This document shows positions 48,265 through 57,992 of a stretch of DNA of 64,000 bases, piece after piece. The DNA comes from Lewinellaceae bacterium. GTDB taxonomy: Bacteria; Bacteroidota; Bacteroidia; Chitinophagales; Saprospiraceae. The stretch covers positions 124,001 to 188,000 of the forward strand of contig JADJWX010000009.1 in assembly GCA_016716135.1 (NCBI GenBank), given 5' to 3'. The translations under genes were made by a program, and so were the position numbers. Under the pieces are notes generated by a model. It was not told the DNA's origin. It was given only the letters and a program-made list of their open reading frames with translations, and made no database searches. Position 1 is the stretch's first letter. Each line of letters starts with the position of its first letter.

Positions 48265-49222
48265 TCCGGAGCACAATTTTTCCAAACTGATCGGAATCGG
48301 CCATGCGCCGGAGTGCCCGGTTGCCATCTTCGAGGCGAAACACGGAATCCACCACCGGTACAATTTTATGCCGGGCAACAAATTCCAGCATCAACCTGAA
48401 CTCTTCCGGCGTACCCATCGTAGACCCAAGTATGCTGATCTGTTTCCAAAAAAGAATTTGCGGGCTCAGCCCGTTCACTTTTCCAAGCGTACCGCCGTAC
48501 ACGCCGATACGCGCCCCGGGGTTGCACAAGGGGAGCAAGGCTGCAAAACCATCGCCACCGGCCGAGTCGATCAGCACATCAAAACCGCCGGCAGCTGTTT
48601 TCAACTGTTTATCCCAGTCTGCCATACGGTAATTGGCGCCTCCGGATGCACCCAATTTGCGGGCTTTTGCCAGTTTGTCATCGGAACCCGAAGTGACATA
48701 AACTTCCGCACCTGCGGCCAGGGCAAACTGCATGGCCATCAAAGCCACACCGCCGCCCACTCCGGTAACCAATACCCGCTCGCCGGCTTTTAACTGACAA
48801 CGGCCGAACAGGGTACGGTAAGCAGTCAGACCGGCAAGGGGGAGTGCTGCGGCCTGCTCCCAGTCGAGGTGTTCGGGCATGGGTGCCAGGTTCTCCCCGG
48901 GAATTTTTATTTGCTCGGCAAACGTTCCATTTTCCGGCAAGCCGAGTACCCGGAATGCGCGGCTTTGGGCACGGGGGTCATCCCCCCAATCGAGCGCCGG
49001 ATACAGCAAAACCGGTTTGTTTTCAAAAATGCCGGCGCCGTCGCTGCCGAGGATAACCGGTAGTTGAATTTTGGCATACTGCCCTTGCGTGATCCACCAG
49101 TCGCGGCGGTTCAGCGCGGCAGCGTGCAAGTGCACTACAGCTTCCTGTGGTCCGGCCAGGGGATCCTGCGTTTCGGTATATTCCAGGGGTTTGTTGAGTT
49201 GATTGAGAATCAGTGCCCGCAT
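48257..49222 (-). CDS. Quinone oxidoreductase/zinc-type alcohol dehydrogenase-like (MDR) protein
   Basis: 321 aa from the ATG at 49222; the ATG at 49294 would add 24 Cys-containing residues unlike the family. The GroES-like domain (1-120) contains HLHAAALNRRDWWITQG and LGSDGAGIFE. The Rossmann domain has the NAD(P)H motif VLVTGVGGGVALMAMQFA and SGSDDKLAKARKLGA. The structural-zinc cysteines are missing and the catalytic zinc ligands are not evident, pointing to a zinc-independent quinone or enone reductase of the MDR superfamily rather than a true alcohol dehydrogenase. The substrate is unknown. Cytoplasmic; monocistronic as far as can be seen. Confidence 0.9.
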   Translation of the reverse strand: MRALILNQLNKPLEYTETQDPLAGPQEAVVHLHAAALNRRDWWITQGQYAKIQLPVILGSDGAGIFENKPVLLYPALDWGDDPRAQSRAFRVLGLPENGTFAEQIKIPGENLAPMPEHLDWEQAAALPLAGLTAYRTLFGRCQLKAGERVLVTGVGGGVALMAMQFALAAGAEVYVTSGSDDKLAKARKLGASGGANYRMADWDKQLKTAAGGFDVLIDSAGGDGFAALLPLCNPGARIGVYGGTLGKVNGLSPQILFWKQISILGSTMGTPEEFRLMLEFVARHKIVPVVDSVFRLEDGNRALRRMADSDQFGKIVLRIR

Positions 49223-49358
49223 AAGTACAACTGCTATTGGATTGGCAGCGCAATCGGCGCTGCAGCCCTTTTTTCGGGAATATTCGGCGTTCATTATATT
49301 TTTTGAGTGCCGCCTGTATTTCTTTTACGAATCAGGGTAAAATATGCTGGTAACCGGT

Positions 49359-52223
49359 TCAGTAGCCAAACACATCTTCCAGGCTCAACTCGGTCACTTT
49401 ACCCAGGGTTTTCAGATAGTTGAAGTCTACCTGGTTGCGGTCGCCGAGCACCATCCAGCTGTACCGCCGGCCTTTGATGTGCCGGGCGTGGTAGTGCAGC
49501 AAATCCTCTGGTTTGGCCTGCTGCATGGTCTGGTAAACATCCGCCCGAAGGTCGTGGCGGAAGCCGCGATCAAGATTTGCACGCCAGGTCCAGTAAATGT
49601 CGCTGCGATTAATCCGGCTGGCGGCGATCTGTTTGAGAACGCTCTGCCGGGCATGTTCCATTTGCGGCAAAGACACCGGCATATCCTCCATTATAGTTTG
49701 AAAGGCTTCTACGGCATCACGCAACTTGTCCGGCTGTGTACCCACATAGGCCTGCAAGTAATGGGCCCGGTTGCGTTTTGGCGGATTGCCGGCATAGGCA
49801 TAGGCGGAATAAGCCAGCGCTTTGGATTCCCGGATTTCCTGGAACACGATAGACGATAAGCCGTAACCGAAATACTGGTTGTACCAGTCAGAAAAGACAA
49901 ATTCTTCCCGGTTAAACTTTGGCGTGCCATGCGAAAGCAGCAACAGTTCGACCTGTACCATGGGGAAGTGCACAAAAAACACCCGGTCTTTCCGGCTTTT
50001 TATTTCCTTGTATTTCCGCGCCGGCAGGGGCCGTTGTAAAGACGCCGGAATCCGGTGTTGTTGTTTCAACACCCCGGCAATCTTACGAATGGAACGGCTT
50101 CCGCAATAAAACACCTCATGTTGATAGGTCGGTAGGTTGCGGAGCAAAGCGGTAATTTCCACGGCATCCAGGGCTTTTAGTTCTGCTTCCGAAAATTTAT
50201 CCGTGTACGGCGACACCTGGCCGTATTTGCCGTAGTTCAACAACGCTTTGTTGAGAATGACCTGCTTATCTTTTTTATTGTTCTGACGCCGCAGCAGGAT
50301 GTCGGCTTTCAGGTTTTCGAAAGCAGGAAGATTCGGTTGCGCATGCTGGAGCAAATGTTCCATCAGGGCAATGCCTTCTTCCAATGATTCATCCAGGCCG
50401 CTCAGGGAAAGGAACATCCGTTCGTCGCGGCAGGTAACGGAAAAATGGACGCCCAGACGATAAAATGCCTGCTGCAATGCCCTGGGGCTGTATTGATCGG
50501 TGCCTAAAAACGGAAGATACCCGGAGGCAATTCCCAACCGCGGATCGCTGGTTTTGCCCATATCAAAAATGTAGATCAGGCGAAACAACCGGCTGTCCGG
50601 CTGATACACGGCTTTCAGGTTAAGTTTGGGCGCTATGCGCTTGCTTTTCAACAATTGCTTGTAATCAACAAATTGCGGCTCGATTTCGGGCGTTTCCTGC
50701 CGGAGAAATTCCATCCCAAAGCCGGAGACTCCCGTTCGATCGAGTTCGACCGGAGTAATGGCAGGCTTTTCCACCTTCATCACCGAAGGATCATCGCCAT
50801 GATGTTTGTACACGACGGCATAATTATCCTCGCGCAGGTATTTCCGGGCAAAGTCCGTCAAATCTTCCTTGGAAACCCGGTCGAGTTTTTCCCAACGGTT
50901 TACAGCCTCCGCCCAATCAATTCCGAGTACAAACGCTGCCGTAATTGCGGAAGCACGTCCCCGGTTTTTTTCAAACTCTTTCATTTCGGAAAGGCGCAAA
51001 TCATTGACCACTGCTGCCGGCAGCCAGTCTTCAAAATTGCCCTGGCGCAGGTTTTCAATTTCGCGAAGCAGCAATTTCTCTACAGCCTCCAGCGACTGGC
51101 CTTCGCGGGGTTTGCCGTACAAAACCAGGCTGGTGTACTCCTCATAAACGCGCGGAAACGCATAGGCCTCCAGTACCTTTTGTTCTTGTTTTAAATGCAG
51201 ATCAAACAAGCCTGCCTGCTGGTTGTGCAGCATTCCGGAGATCAGCGCAAGCATGAGTGCCTCATCAGTTTTTGCTCCCGGAAAACGCCAGCCAATTTCA
51301 ATCCACTCGGCTTCCTGCCCGAACACATCGCGTTTGGTACGTTTTGTAAGTTCAGGCTGGGGTTCCACCTGAAAAGGGGGCAGTTTTTTCGGCCGGAAAT
51401 GCCCGAAATAGCGCTCGGCCAGGGCGACAGCCTGCTCGGGATCAAAATCGCCGCAAAGCACAATAGCCATGTTGTTGGGCACATAATACTGATCGAAAAA
51501 CCGGTAAATATTCGTTTGCGAGGGATTTTTCAGGTCTTCTCCACGGCCAAGCGTCGTTTGTGTTCCGTAGGGATGCGTGGGCGTCAACACTTCCTGCAGG
51601 GCTTTCAGGGATTTGCGCATGTCGCGGTCCTGGCTGATGTTGTATTCTTCAAAAACCGTTTCCAGTTCCGTATGAAACAGGCGGAGAATGGGGCGGCGAA
51701 AGCGTTCACTTTCAAGAGCAAACCAGCGCTCCATTTCATTCGACGGAATATCATTGATGTACACCGTCTGTTCCACCCAGGTGTAGGCATTGGTTCCTTT
51801 TGCGCCAATAGCACTGACCAGTTTGTCGTATTCATTGGCGGCCACAAATTTGGCCGCATCGAACGAAAGCCGGTCGATCTCTGCATACAATGTTTTTTTA
51901 CGCAGCGGATCTGTTTCGGCCCGGTGCTCCTCAAAAAGTTGCTCAATCCGGTCGAGCAGTACTTTTTCCTTTTCCCAATCGAGACTGCCCAGCCGGTCGG
52001 TGCCTTTGAACATCATATGTTCAAAATAATGCGCCAGGCCGGTGGTATCGGCAGGGTCGTGTTTGGAACCTGCCCGAACGGCAATTTCCGTGTACACGCG
52101 GGGTTCGTCTTTATTTACCGATAAAAACAGGCGCAAACCATTGCCCAACGTGTGCATTTGGACTTGGATTGGGTCGCCGGGGACAGATTCAAATTTGACG
52201 GGGGAATATGCGTATGTAGTCAT
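49359..52223 (-). CDS. M16 (pitrilysin) family zinc peptidase, two-repeat form
   Basis: 954 aa, no signal peptide. The inverted zinc motif is HYFEH (His65, Glu68, His69) within GLAHYFEHMMFKGT, and the downstream glutamate region (ELETVFEEYNISQDRDMRKS) supplies the third ligand. Length and the second half (residues 480-954, lacking HxxEH) match the fused two-halves form of pitrilysin/insulysin, where an active N-terminal half and an inactive C-terminal half form a closed chamber. It should degrade small peptides. A TACTTTTG element on the minus strand at 52250-52257 lies 27 bp upstream of the start. Confidence 0.94.
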   Translation of the reverse strand: MTTYAYSPVKFESVPGDPIQVQMHTLGNGLRLFLSVNKDEPRVYTEIAVRAGSKHDPADTTGLAHYFEHMMFKGTDRLGSLDWEKEKVLLDRIEQLFEEHRAETDPLRKKTLYAEIDRLSFDAAKFVAANEYDKLVSAIGAKGTNAYTWVEQTVYINDIPSNEMERWFALESERFRRPILRLFHTELETVFEEYNISQDRDMRKSLKALQEVLTPTHPYGTQTTLGRGEDLKNPSQTNIYRFFDQYYVPNNMAIVLCGDFDPEQAVALAERYFGHFRPKKLPPFQVEPQPELTKRTKRDVFGQEAEWIEIGWRFPGAKTDEALMLALISGMLHNQQAGLFDLHLKQEQKVLEAYAFPRVYEEYTSLVLYGKPREGQSLEAVEKLLLREIENLRQGNFEDWLPAAVVNDLRLSEMKEFEKNRGRASAITAAFVLGIDWAEAVNRWEKLDRVSKEDLTDFARKYLREDNYAVVYKHHGDDPSVMKVEKPAITPVELDRTGVSGFGMEFLRQETPEIEPQFVDYKQLLKSKRIAPKLNLKAVYQPDSRLFRLIYIFDMGKTSDPRLGIASGYLPFLGTDQYSPRALQQAFYRLGVHFSVTCRDERMFLSLSGLDESLEEGIALMEHLLQHAQPNLPAFENLKADILLRRQNNKKDKQVILNKALLNYGKYGQVSPYTDKFSEAELKALDAVEITALLRNLPTYQHEVFYCGSRSIRKIAGVLKQQHRIPASLQRPLPARKYKEIKSRKDRVFFVHFPMVQVELLLLSHGTPKFNREEFVFSDWYNQYFGYGLSSIVFQEIRESKALAYSAYAYAGNPPKRNRAHYLQAYVGTQPDKLRDAVEAFQTIMEDMPVSLPQMEHARQSVLKQIAASRINRSDIYWTWRANLDRGFRHDLRADVYQTMQQAKPEDLLHYHARHIKGRRYSWMVLGDRNQVDFNYLKTLGKVTELSLEDVFGY

Positions 52224-52249
52224 GCAGTTGTGTTGATTTGAAGTGGGTA

Positions 52250-52257
52250 CAAAAGTA
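52250..52257 (-). promoter_or_regulatory. -7 promoter element TACTTTTG for the M16 peptidase gene
   Basis: On the minus strand it matches TAnnTTTG exactly and lies 27 bp before the ATG at 52223. Confidence 0.5.
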
Positions 52258-52432
52258 GGTCAATTCTGCCAGACAGGAAGAAGCCGCCCTGCCGGATTGG
52301 CTTTTAGTGATATGCGTAAGGACAAGTTAACCAGGGTGTATTTTGATTTAAGATGAACCCTAAAAATATCCGGATATTTCGGCCGGTTAATCCGGTTCAT
52401 GATCCCCCCGATAAGCCGGCGCCAATCGATGT

Positions 52433-55069
52433 ATGAAAATTCCAAGAATATTTTTCGGCCTGCTTAGCCTGCTGTTGCCCTGGCTTGCAACCAGTCAGGG
52501 CGGAATGGAAAAATGCTCGCCTGCAATCCGCGGGGCTGAACGTAGCATAGAAAAACACCGCTTTCTTGTGGTGGTTCGGGATTTACCCGATTTCCTGAAT
52601 CAACTCAAGCATTTTGCACCTGAAGTTGAAATTGTGCGCAGCTACACTCCTGCCGGTATTGTTGAAGTATTCACGGACTGGAGTACCTTAAAAAACAGGG
52701 TGTTGCCCTTGCCGGATGTGCGTTACGCCGACCAGGCCGAAATTGAATGCCTGGAGGAATTGCCCGTTCCCGGGCAAAATTTATTTATTAATAAAATAAA
52801 CGGCTTGCAGGCCAAATTCCCGGACTGGAATGGCGCCGGGCGCACCGTGTCGATAAAAGAACTGCTGTTTGATACGCTCGATATTGATTTACGGGGAAGA
52901 GTGGCGCCGGTAATATTTGGCGCCGGTCAGCTTTCACCCCACGCCGCACTAATGGCCACGCTGGTTGCCGGCGCCGGCAATTCCGGCCCTGCAGGGCGTG
53001 GCGTCGCCCGGGGAGCGAGGGTGGCGGCATCCGACTTTTCAGGTCTCCTGCCGGACGACGAGATCGCTTACAGCACCCAAAATATTTCCGTACAAAACCA
53101 CTCCTACGGCGTCGGGATCGAAAACTACTATGGCGCCGGTGCATTGGCTTATGATCAAACGGTGGTTAATCACCCTGCGTTGCTGCATGTATTTTCTGCC
53201 GGGAATTTTGGCGATTCCAGTGCTACGGTCGGTACTTATCCCGGGTTGAAAGGCTTTGCCAATTTGAGCGGCAGTTTTAAAATGGCGAAAAATGTGCTGC
53301 TCACAGGCGCTGTCGATTCGTTTGGGCAGCTCAGGCCATTCAGTTCGCGTGGCCCTGCCTATGATGGTCGTATCAAGCCGGACCTGGTAGCATTTGGGCA
53401 AGACGGCAGCTCGGGCGCGGCGGCCCTGGTGTCCGGGTTGGCGGCGGTGTTGCAACAGGGCTATGCTGAAAAAAAACAGGGCGTCCTCCCGCAAGCAGCA
53501 TTGGTTCGGGCACTGCTGATCAACGGCGCCGATGATGCGGCACTGCCCGGCCCAGATTTTGAAACCGGATTTGGGAATTTAAATGCCGTGCATGCCGCGC
53601 AAATGCTCGACCAAGACCAATTTGTCGAAAGTGCAATCGGCCCTCCCGATACATTCCAGACGCAACTCAGTGTTCCGTCCGGAAGCGGTTTGTTGAAGGT
53701 TACCCTGGCTTGGGATGATCTGCCCGCAGCACCCGGTGCTAAAATCGCCCTGGTTAATGATCTTGATCTGACCGTAATCGGGCCCGACAATCAAACCCGG
53801 CATCCGCTGGTGTTGAATACGGCGCCGGCAACCGACTCGCTAAAACTGCCGGCTGTTCCCGGCCTTGATACGTTGAATACGGTGGAACAAGTTGTTGTGA
53901 AAAACCCGGAGCCCGGCATTTACCAGGTAGCGGTGCGTGCAAGGAAGCTCACGAATGCAGCGCAGGCGTTTGCGCTTGCGTATCAATGGTTGCCCGCAAC
54001 ATCGTTCAACTGGATTACGCCGGCGCGTTCCACACCGTTTGTTTCCGGAACGAATACCGTGTTGTATTGGGAAGCGCATACCGACACTCCGGCAGCAGGC
54101 CAATTGGCATTTCGATACATCGGGCAAGCGGTGTGGCAACTTATTGATGATCAGGTACCGCTCCAAACAGGTACCTGCCGATGGGAAACCCCGGACACCC
54201 TCGCACTGGTCCAGTTGCGCATGACCATCGATGGTCAACCGTACCTGAGCGATAGCTTTTTGTTGGCGCCAGAGCCGGTTTTTGACGTCGGTTTTTCCTG
54301 CCCCGACTCTGCTTTAATTTATTGGAGGGCACTGGCTCCACAGGCAGTTTATCAAATCTGGGGGCTCGGCAGCCGCTATTTGGAACCACTGTTCACTACC
54401 AGCGATACCCTGGCCGTTTTGGAAAGGGCCTTGTTTCCGCAGGACCGGATTGCCATTTCGGCCCTGGCAGCACCCGATTTTTCAGGTATTCGGAGCAACA
54501 CACTGGCCATTTCCCAACAGGGTCTGGATTGTTATTTCAAAAATCTGCTGGCGACATTTGACCAGCAAGCGCACGTTCAGTTGCAATTGAATTTGGGCTC
54601 GACACATTTTGTCCGACAGATATCCCTTGAAAAATGGCAACCCACGAGCGGATTTGGAACCATTGCCAGTTGGCAGGCGCCTTTTTTCGATTTTCAAGGG
54701 TTACAATTTGAAGCGATCGATGCTACGCCTTCACCCGGCCCCAACCGGTACCGGGCACTGGTGGAATTCTCCGGTGGTGCTTCCACTGCAAGCGACACCG
54801 TGATTTTGCACTATGGCGGTCAGAAAGGTTTTTGGGTTTATCCCAACCCTGCTGCAGGACATGAATTTCTTCAGATTGTTGTTCAAGATCCCGGTGACGA
54901 TGTGCTGTTTGTATTGTTTGATGCTTTTGGCCGGTTTTTATTGGAAACCGCACTGACGGAGCCGCTCGTCGCGATCCAACTACCTGCTTTGGCGCCCGGA
55001 ATTTATCCCTTCGCCATCCGGGAAGGCGGGCGCTGGATTTACCACAATAAATTGGTGATTGGGAAATAG
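52433..55069 (+). CDS. Divergent S8 (subtilase) family peptidase with T9SS sorting domain
   Basis: 878 aa. Signal peptide about 1-22 (ending ATSQ), a prodomain-like stretch to about 120, then a subtilase domain (about 125-390). Asp is in FDTLDIDLRGR (147, 150 or 152), His170 in SPHAALMATLVAG, the oxyanion Asn in FSAGNFGDS, and Ser326/327 in DGSSGAAALVSG. The classical HGT and GTSMAAP motifs are therefore altered, as in a Bacteroidota subgroup I have seen with T9SS tails. A P-domain-like beta sandwich (400-530) and fibronectin-like modules (about 545-780) follow. The last 80 residues (FWVYPNPAAGHEFLQIVV to IYHNKLVIGK) are a type A sorting domain. Expected to act outside the cell. Confidence 0.9.
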   Translation: MKIPRIFFGLLSLLLPWLATSQGGMEKCSPAIRGAERSIEKHRFLVVVRDLPDFLNQLKHFAPEVEIVRSYTPAGIVEVFTDWSTLKNRVLPLPDVRYADQAEIECLEELPVPGQNLFINKINGLQAKFPDWNGAGRTVSIKELLFDTLDIDLRGRVAPVIFGAGQLSPHAALMATLVAGAGNSGPAGRGVARGARVAASDFSGLLPDDEIAYSTQNISVQNHSYGVGIENYYGAGALAYDQTVVNHPALLHVFSAGNFGDSSATVGTYPGLKGFANLSGSFKMAKNVLLTGAVDSFGQLRPFSSRGPAYDGRIKPDLVAFGQDGSSGAAALVSGLAAVLQQGYAEKKQGVLPQAALVRALLINGADDAALPGPDFETGFGNLNAVHAAQMLDQDQFVESAIGPPDTFQTQLSVPSGSGLLKVTLAWDDLPAAPGAKIALVNDLDLTVIGPDNQTRHPLVLNTAPATDSLKLPAVPGLDTLNTVEQVVVKNPEPGIYQVAVRARKLTNAAQAFALAYQWLPATSFNWITPARSTPFVSGTNTVLYWEAHTDTPAAGQLAFRYIGQAVWQLIDDQVPLQTGTCRWETPDTLALVQLRMTIDGQPYLSDSFLLAPEPVFDVGFSCPDSALIYWRALAPQAVYQIWGLGSRYLEPLFTTSDTLAVLERALFPQDRIAISALAAPDFSGIRSNTLAISQQGLDCYFKNLLATFDQQAHVQLQLNLGSTHFVRQISLEKWQPTSGFGTIASWQAPFFDFQGLQFEAIDATPSPGPNRYRALVEFSGGASTASDTVILHYGGQKGFWVYPNPAAGHEFLQIVVQDPGDDVLFVLFDAFGRFLLETALTEPLVAIQLPALAPGIYPFAIREGGRWIYHNKLVIGK

Positions 55070-55080
55070 CAAAGAAAAAA

Positions 55081-55117
55081 GGCTGTCCGGATTGTCCGGA
55101 CAGCCTCGGCTTTGCTT
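55081..55117. terminator. Intrinsic terminator between convergent genes
   Basis: A perfect 11-bp stem GGCTGTCCGGA/TCCGGACAGCC with a TTG loop; an A run precedes it on the + strand and a T run follows about 9 bp later. It separates the subtilase gene from the convergent M57 gene. Confidence 0.75.
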
Positions 55118-55140
55118 TTTTGAAACGCGAAAGCACTGGA

Positions 55141-55938
55141 TTAATACAGGTAATTCAATGCCGTTTTATCGTTATTGTTAAACGGCCGGTTTGTAGTTGC
55201 ACTCAGGCAGGCCAGCATCCAGGAGCCGGAATCCGGACCCGTTGGCGTACCGGGTATATGCACGGCCCTTACACCCGAATTTTGCTGTCCTTCACTGCCG
55301 CCACTGCCACAGCTGTAGCTGCGATTCATCCAGTCGGTATGCCGGAAACCAATGCAATGACCCATTTCATGGGCAATGACCGTGGTCATGAAACCATTGC
55401 TGTAGTTGTTATACTTTTTGGCGTACTTGATGGTGTTGTACGGGTTGCCACCGCTGGGGAAACCCGCCGAAGCAATGTACTGGCCGGTATTCACCACCCT
55501 GATGTTAATGTCACCGCCGCCACTGCTGCCGCCCCGGACAAAGGTGAGGGCCAGGTTTTCCGCATTGTATCGGCCGATTGCATCGTTGATCGCATTCGAC
55601 AGCGCAGTAGTGATGTTACCCCCGCTGGTGGTAACCACAATTGTGCGCGGCGTACCGGTTACCAGGTTAAAGGTGTGGTACTGCTCTGAATTCCCGACAA
55701 CCAGGGAAGGCAAATTTCCGTGGGTATGCCCCTCCAGATCTTCGTCGGTCAGAAAAATGTCGCCCTCAACAATGTAGCCTCCATCAATTGCGAAAGCATT
55801 TTCCGGGTTAAAACCGAGTTTGTTGATTTTTTGCAGGATTTCCGAGGAAAGACCGAGGTCGTCTTGTTTGTCAGCACAGGAATTGAATCCGGCTACAAAA
55901 AGGACCAAAATGGCGAGCAAACGAAGGTGTTTGATCAT
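55141..55938 (-). CDS. M57-type metallopeptidase lipoprotein
   Basis: 265 aa. The signal peptide ends in FNSC with Cys21, so the protein is lipid-anchored. Residues 30-75 are a helical propeptide-like region; the peptidase domain covers about 85-265. The zinc motif is HEMGHCIGFRHTD (His190, Glu191, His194, His200, Asp202), the extended HExxHxxGxxHxD of the metzincin-like M57 family known for dual-action HEIGH proteases. The Met-turn region is less clear. It probably degrades proteins at the cell surface or in the periplasm, possibly after self-activation. Monocistronic; its stop lies next to the shared terminator. Confidence 0.92.
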   Translation of the reverse strand: MIKHLRLLAILVLFVAGFNSCADKQDDLGLSSEILQKINKLGFNPENAFAIDGGYIVEGDIFLTDEDLEGHTHGNLPSLVVGNSEQYHTFNLVTGTPRTIVVTTSGGNITTALSNAINDAIGRYNAENLALTFVRGGSSGGGDINIRVVNTGQYIASAGFPSGGNPYNTIKYAKKYNNYSNGFMTTVIAHEMGHCIGFRHTDWMNRSYSCGSGGSEGQQNSGVRAVHIPGTPTGPDSGSWMLACLSATTNRPFNNNDKTALNYLY

Positions 55939-56075
55939 ACACAGTTAGTTTGAAAATGATGAACGATTAAGTTTTATGAACGGGTAAATGTATAAAACTT
56001 TTATTCACACCAAACCACCGCAACAACTTTTTATTCCACGTAAAAAAGAATGTCCAAATTTTTCTTTAAATCCAC

Positions 56076-57308
56076 TTATAATTCAATCTGGATTTGGTTG
56101 GCCAGCATGTCATCTATGGTTTCGCGGCGACGGATCAAATGGGCTTCCCCCTGATACAACAGCACTTCCGCCGGCCGGGGGCGGGAGTTATAGTTGGAAG
56201 CCATCATCCAGCCGTAAGCGCCGGCGTTGTAAAAACATAAAATATCGCCTTCCACGGCTTCTGCAATACGCCGGTCCACTCCAAAAGTGTCGGTTTCACA
56301 AATATTCCCCACCACGGTATAAATCCGGGGTTTAAATGCGGGTTCCGTAACATTCACAATTTTGTGGTATGCACCGTAAAACATAGGCCGGATCAGGTGG
56401 TTCAACCCGGTATCTAGTCCGATAAAAACCGTGGATGTTGTCTGTTTGACCAGGGTGCATTTTGCAAACAAATAACCGGCCTCGCTGACCAGGAATTTTC
56501 CGGGTTCGAACATCAGTGTCAATTGCCGGCCGTATTCCCGGCAAAATTCGGCAAAACGCGTGCTCAGTTTTTCACCCAGTTCTTCTACGTCGGTTTCAAT
56601 GTCGTCCGGCTTGTACGGCACTTTGAAGCCGCTTCCCAGGTCGATAAATTGCAAGTCGGGAAATTTGCGCGCCGCCTCAAATAAAATTTCGGCGCCGCGA
56701 AGGAATACATCCACATCCAGAATATCCGAGCCGGTGTGCATGTGCAGGCCCTCGATACGGAGCCCCTGACTTTCAACCACACGCAAAACGTGCGGCAACT
56801 GGTGGATACTGATGCCGAACTTGGAGTCGATATGCCCGACGCTGATATGTTCATGCCCCCCGGCCATCAGGTGCGGGTTGATCCGGATGCAAACTGGCAC
56901 CTCCTTGTGGTGCAGCCCCCAGTTTTCGAGCATAGGGATCGCATCGATGTTGATTTTTACACCAAGCCGTGCCGCCATTTCGTACTCGTCCAGGCCGGCA
57001 AAATTCGGCGTGTAGAGAATATCTGCGGGTTCAAAACCGGCCAGTAAGCCCAATTCAACCTCCTGAATGGAAACGCAATCGAGCCGCGCGCCCCATTGCC
57101 GGAACAGCCGCATGACATTGATATTGCTGAGTGCTTTGCAGGCGTAGTGGATGTGGACCTTCGGATACGGAAAGGCATTGACAATCCGCCGGTATTGCCG
57201 CTCCATAACCGCCGCATCGTATACGTATAGGGGCGTTCCAAATTCTTTGCAAAGGGCCAGCGGATCTATGCCGCCGGAAAACTGGTACTTACCGTTTACT
57301 AATTCCAA
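56076..57308 (-). CDS. lysA: Diaminopimelate decarboxylase
   Basis: 410 aa, a standard length. The PLP lysine is Lys58 in HYACKALSN; the glycine-rich phosphate-binding loop is DLGSGFKVPY (223-232); FEPGKFLVSEAG and GNICETDTFG (Cys337, Glu338) form the substrate-binding part; YNAGAYGWMMASNYNSR closes the site with Tyr360. The enzyme removes CO2 from meso-diaminopimelate to give L-lysine, the last step of lysine synthesis, and works as a dimer in the cytoplasm. The 111-bp gap to the divergent sigma gene is too short for a lysine riboswitch and shows none. Confidence 0.96.
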   Translation of the reverse strand: MELVNGKYQFSGGIDPLALCKEFGTPLYVYDAAVMERQYRRIVNAFPYPKVHIHYACKALSNINVMRLFRQWGARLDCVSIQEVELGLLAGFEPADILYTPNFAGLDEYEMAARLGVKINIDAIPMLENWGLHHKEVPVCIRINPHLMAGGHEHISVGHIDSKFGISIHQLPHVLRVVESQGLRIEGLHMHTGSDILDVDVFLRGAEILFEAARKFPDLQFIDLGSGFKVPYKPDDIETDVEELGEKLSTRFAEFCREYGRQLTLMFEPGKFLVSEAGYLFAKCTLVKQTTSTVFIGLDTGLNHLIRPMFYGAYHKIVNVTEPAFKPRIYTVVGNICETDTFGVDRRIAEAVEGDILCFYNAGAYGWMMASNYNSRPRPAEVLLYQGEAHLIRRRETIDDMLANQIQIEL

Positions 57309-57373
57309 TTTGAGCTGAAGTGTTTTGAGAATAAAAGAGGTAAAAATAGGTCCTTTGTCTGAATAAAAATTTG

Positions 57374-57386
57374 GGCGGTTACCGCC
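57374..57386. promoter_or_regulatory. Palindrome between lysA and the third sigma gene, possible operator
   Basis: GGCGGTTACCGCC is a 6-bp inverted repeat around one central base, flanked by TTG and CAAAA, 34 bp before the sigma gene. It may be a regulator site controlling one or both divergent genes. Confidence 0.35.
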
Positions 57387-57419
57387 AAAACAGGTTCAGG
57401 GCAGCATCTTTAGACCAGA

Positions 57420-57950
57420 ATGACCGAGCAACTCCTTATTGAACGCCTGAAACAACAGGACCGGGTGGCGCAAAAAGCGCTGTATGATCGCTATTCACCG
57501 GTCATGTTCGCTGTGTGCAGGCGTTATTCCACTACCCGGGAAGACGCCGAAGAAGCGCTGGTTAGCGGGTTTTATAAGGTTTTTGCCCAAATTCACAGTT
57601 TTGCCGGTACGGGCAGTTTTGAAGGATGGATTCGCCGCATTATGGTCAACGAAGCACTGATGCTGTTGCGAAAATCCCAGCCCCTGGTTTTTCCGGGCGA
57701 CGATTTTCAGCCGTCCAACCGGGAAGATGGTTTTTCCATAGAAGCGGATATTTCGGCCCGCGAGATTTTGAGTCTCCTCGAAGAACTTCCCAACGGTTAC
57801 CGGACGGTGTTCAACCTGTACGTACTCGAAGGATACAAGCACCAGGAAATTGCCGATCTGCTCGGTATCAGTATAAACACCAGTAAATCGCAATTAATTT
57901 TAGCGAAAGAAAAAATGAAACAACTGTTGAAAAAAAAGGGAATTGTGTAG
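57420..57950 (+). CDS. ECF-type RNA polymerase sigma factor (third of three)
   Basis: 176 aa. Region 2 contains LYDRYSPVMFAVCRRYSTTR, EALVSGFYKVFAQIHSF and FEGWIRRIMVNEALMLLRK; region 4 contains LPNGYRTVFNLYVLEGYKHQ and EIADLLGISINTSKSQLILA. The sequence phrase GWIRRIMVN is shared with the second sigma (35777), showing close relationship. A 73-residue membrane protein follows after 42 bp and is the presumed anti-sigma partner. Divergent from lysA. Targets unknown; the GT39/TPR and methyltransferase genes downstream are candidates by position only. Confidence 0.94.
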   Translation: MTEQLLIERLKQQDRVAQKALYDRYSPVMFAVCRRYSTTREDAEEALVSGFYKVFAQIHSFAGTGSFEGWIRRIMVNEALMLLRKSQPLVFPGDDFQPSNREDGFSIEADISAREILSLLEELPNGYRTVFNLYVLEGYKHQEIADLLGISINTSKSQLILAKEKMKQLLKKKGIV

Positions 57951-57992
57951 CCGCAAATTGCCGTATTCATTCAATCATTGCCAAATTGTCTA

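Noticed and set aside
57309..57419. Lysine riboswitch upstream of lysA
   Set aside because: The gap is about 111 bp, shorter than the known lysine aptamer plus expression platform, and none of its paired elements were seen.
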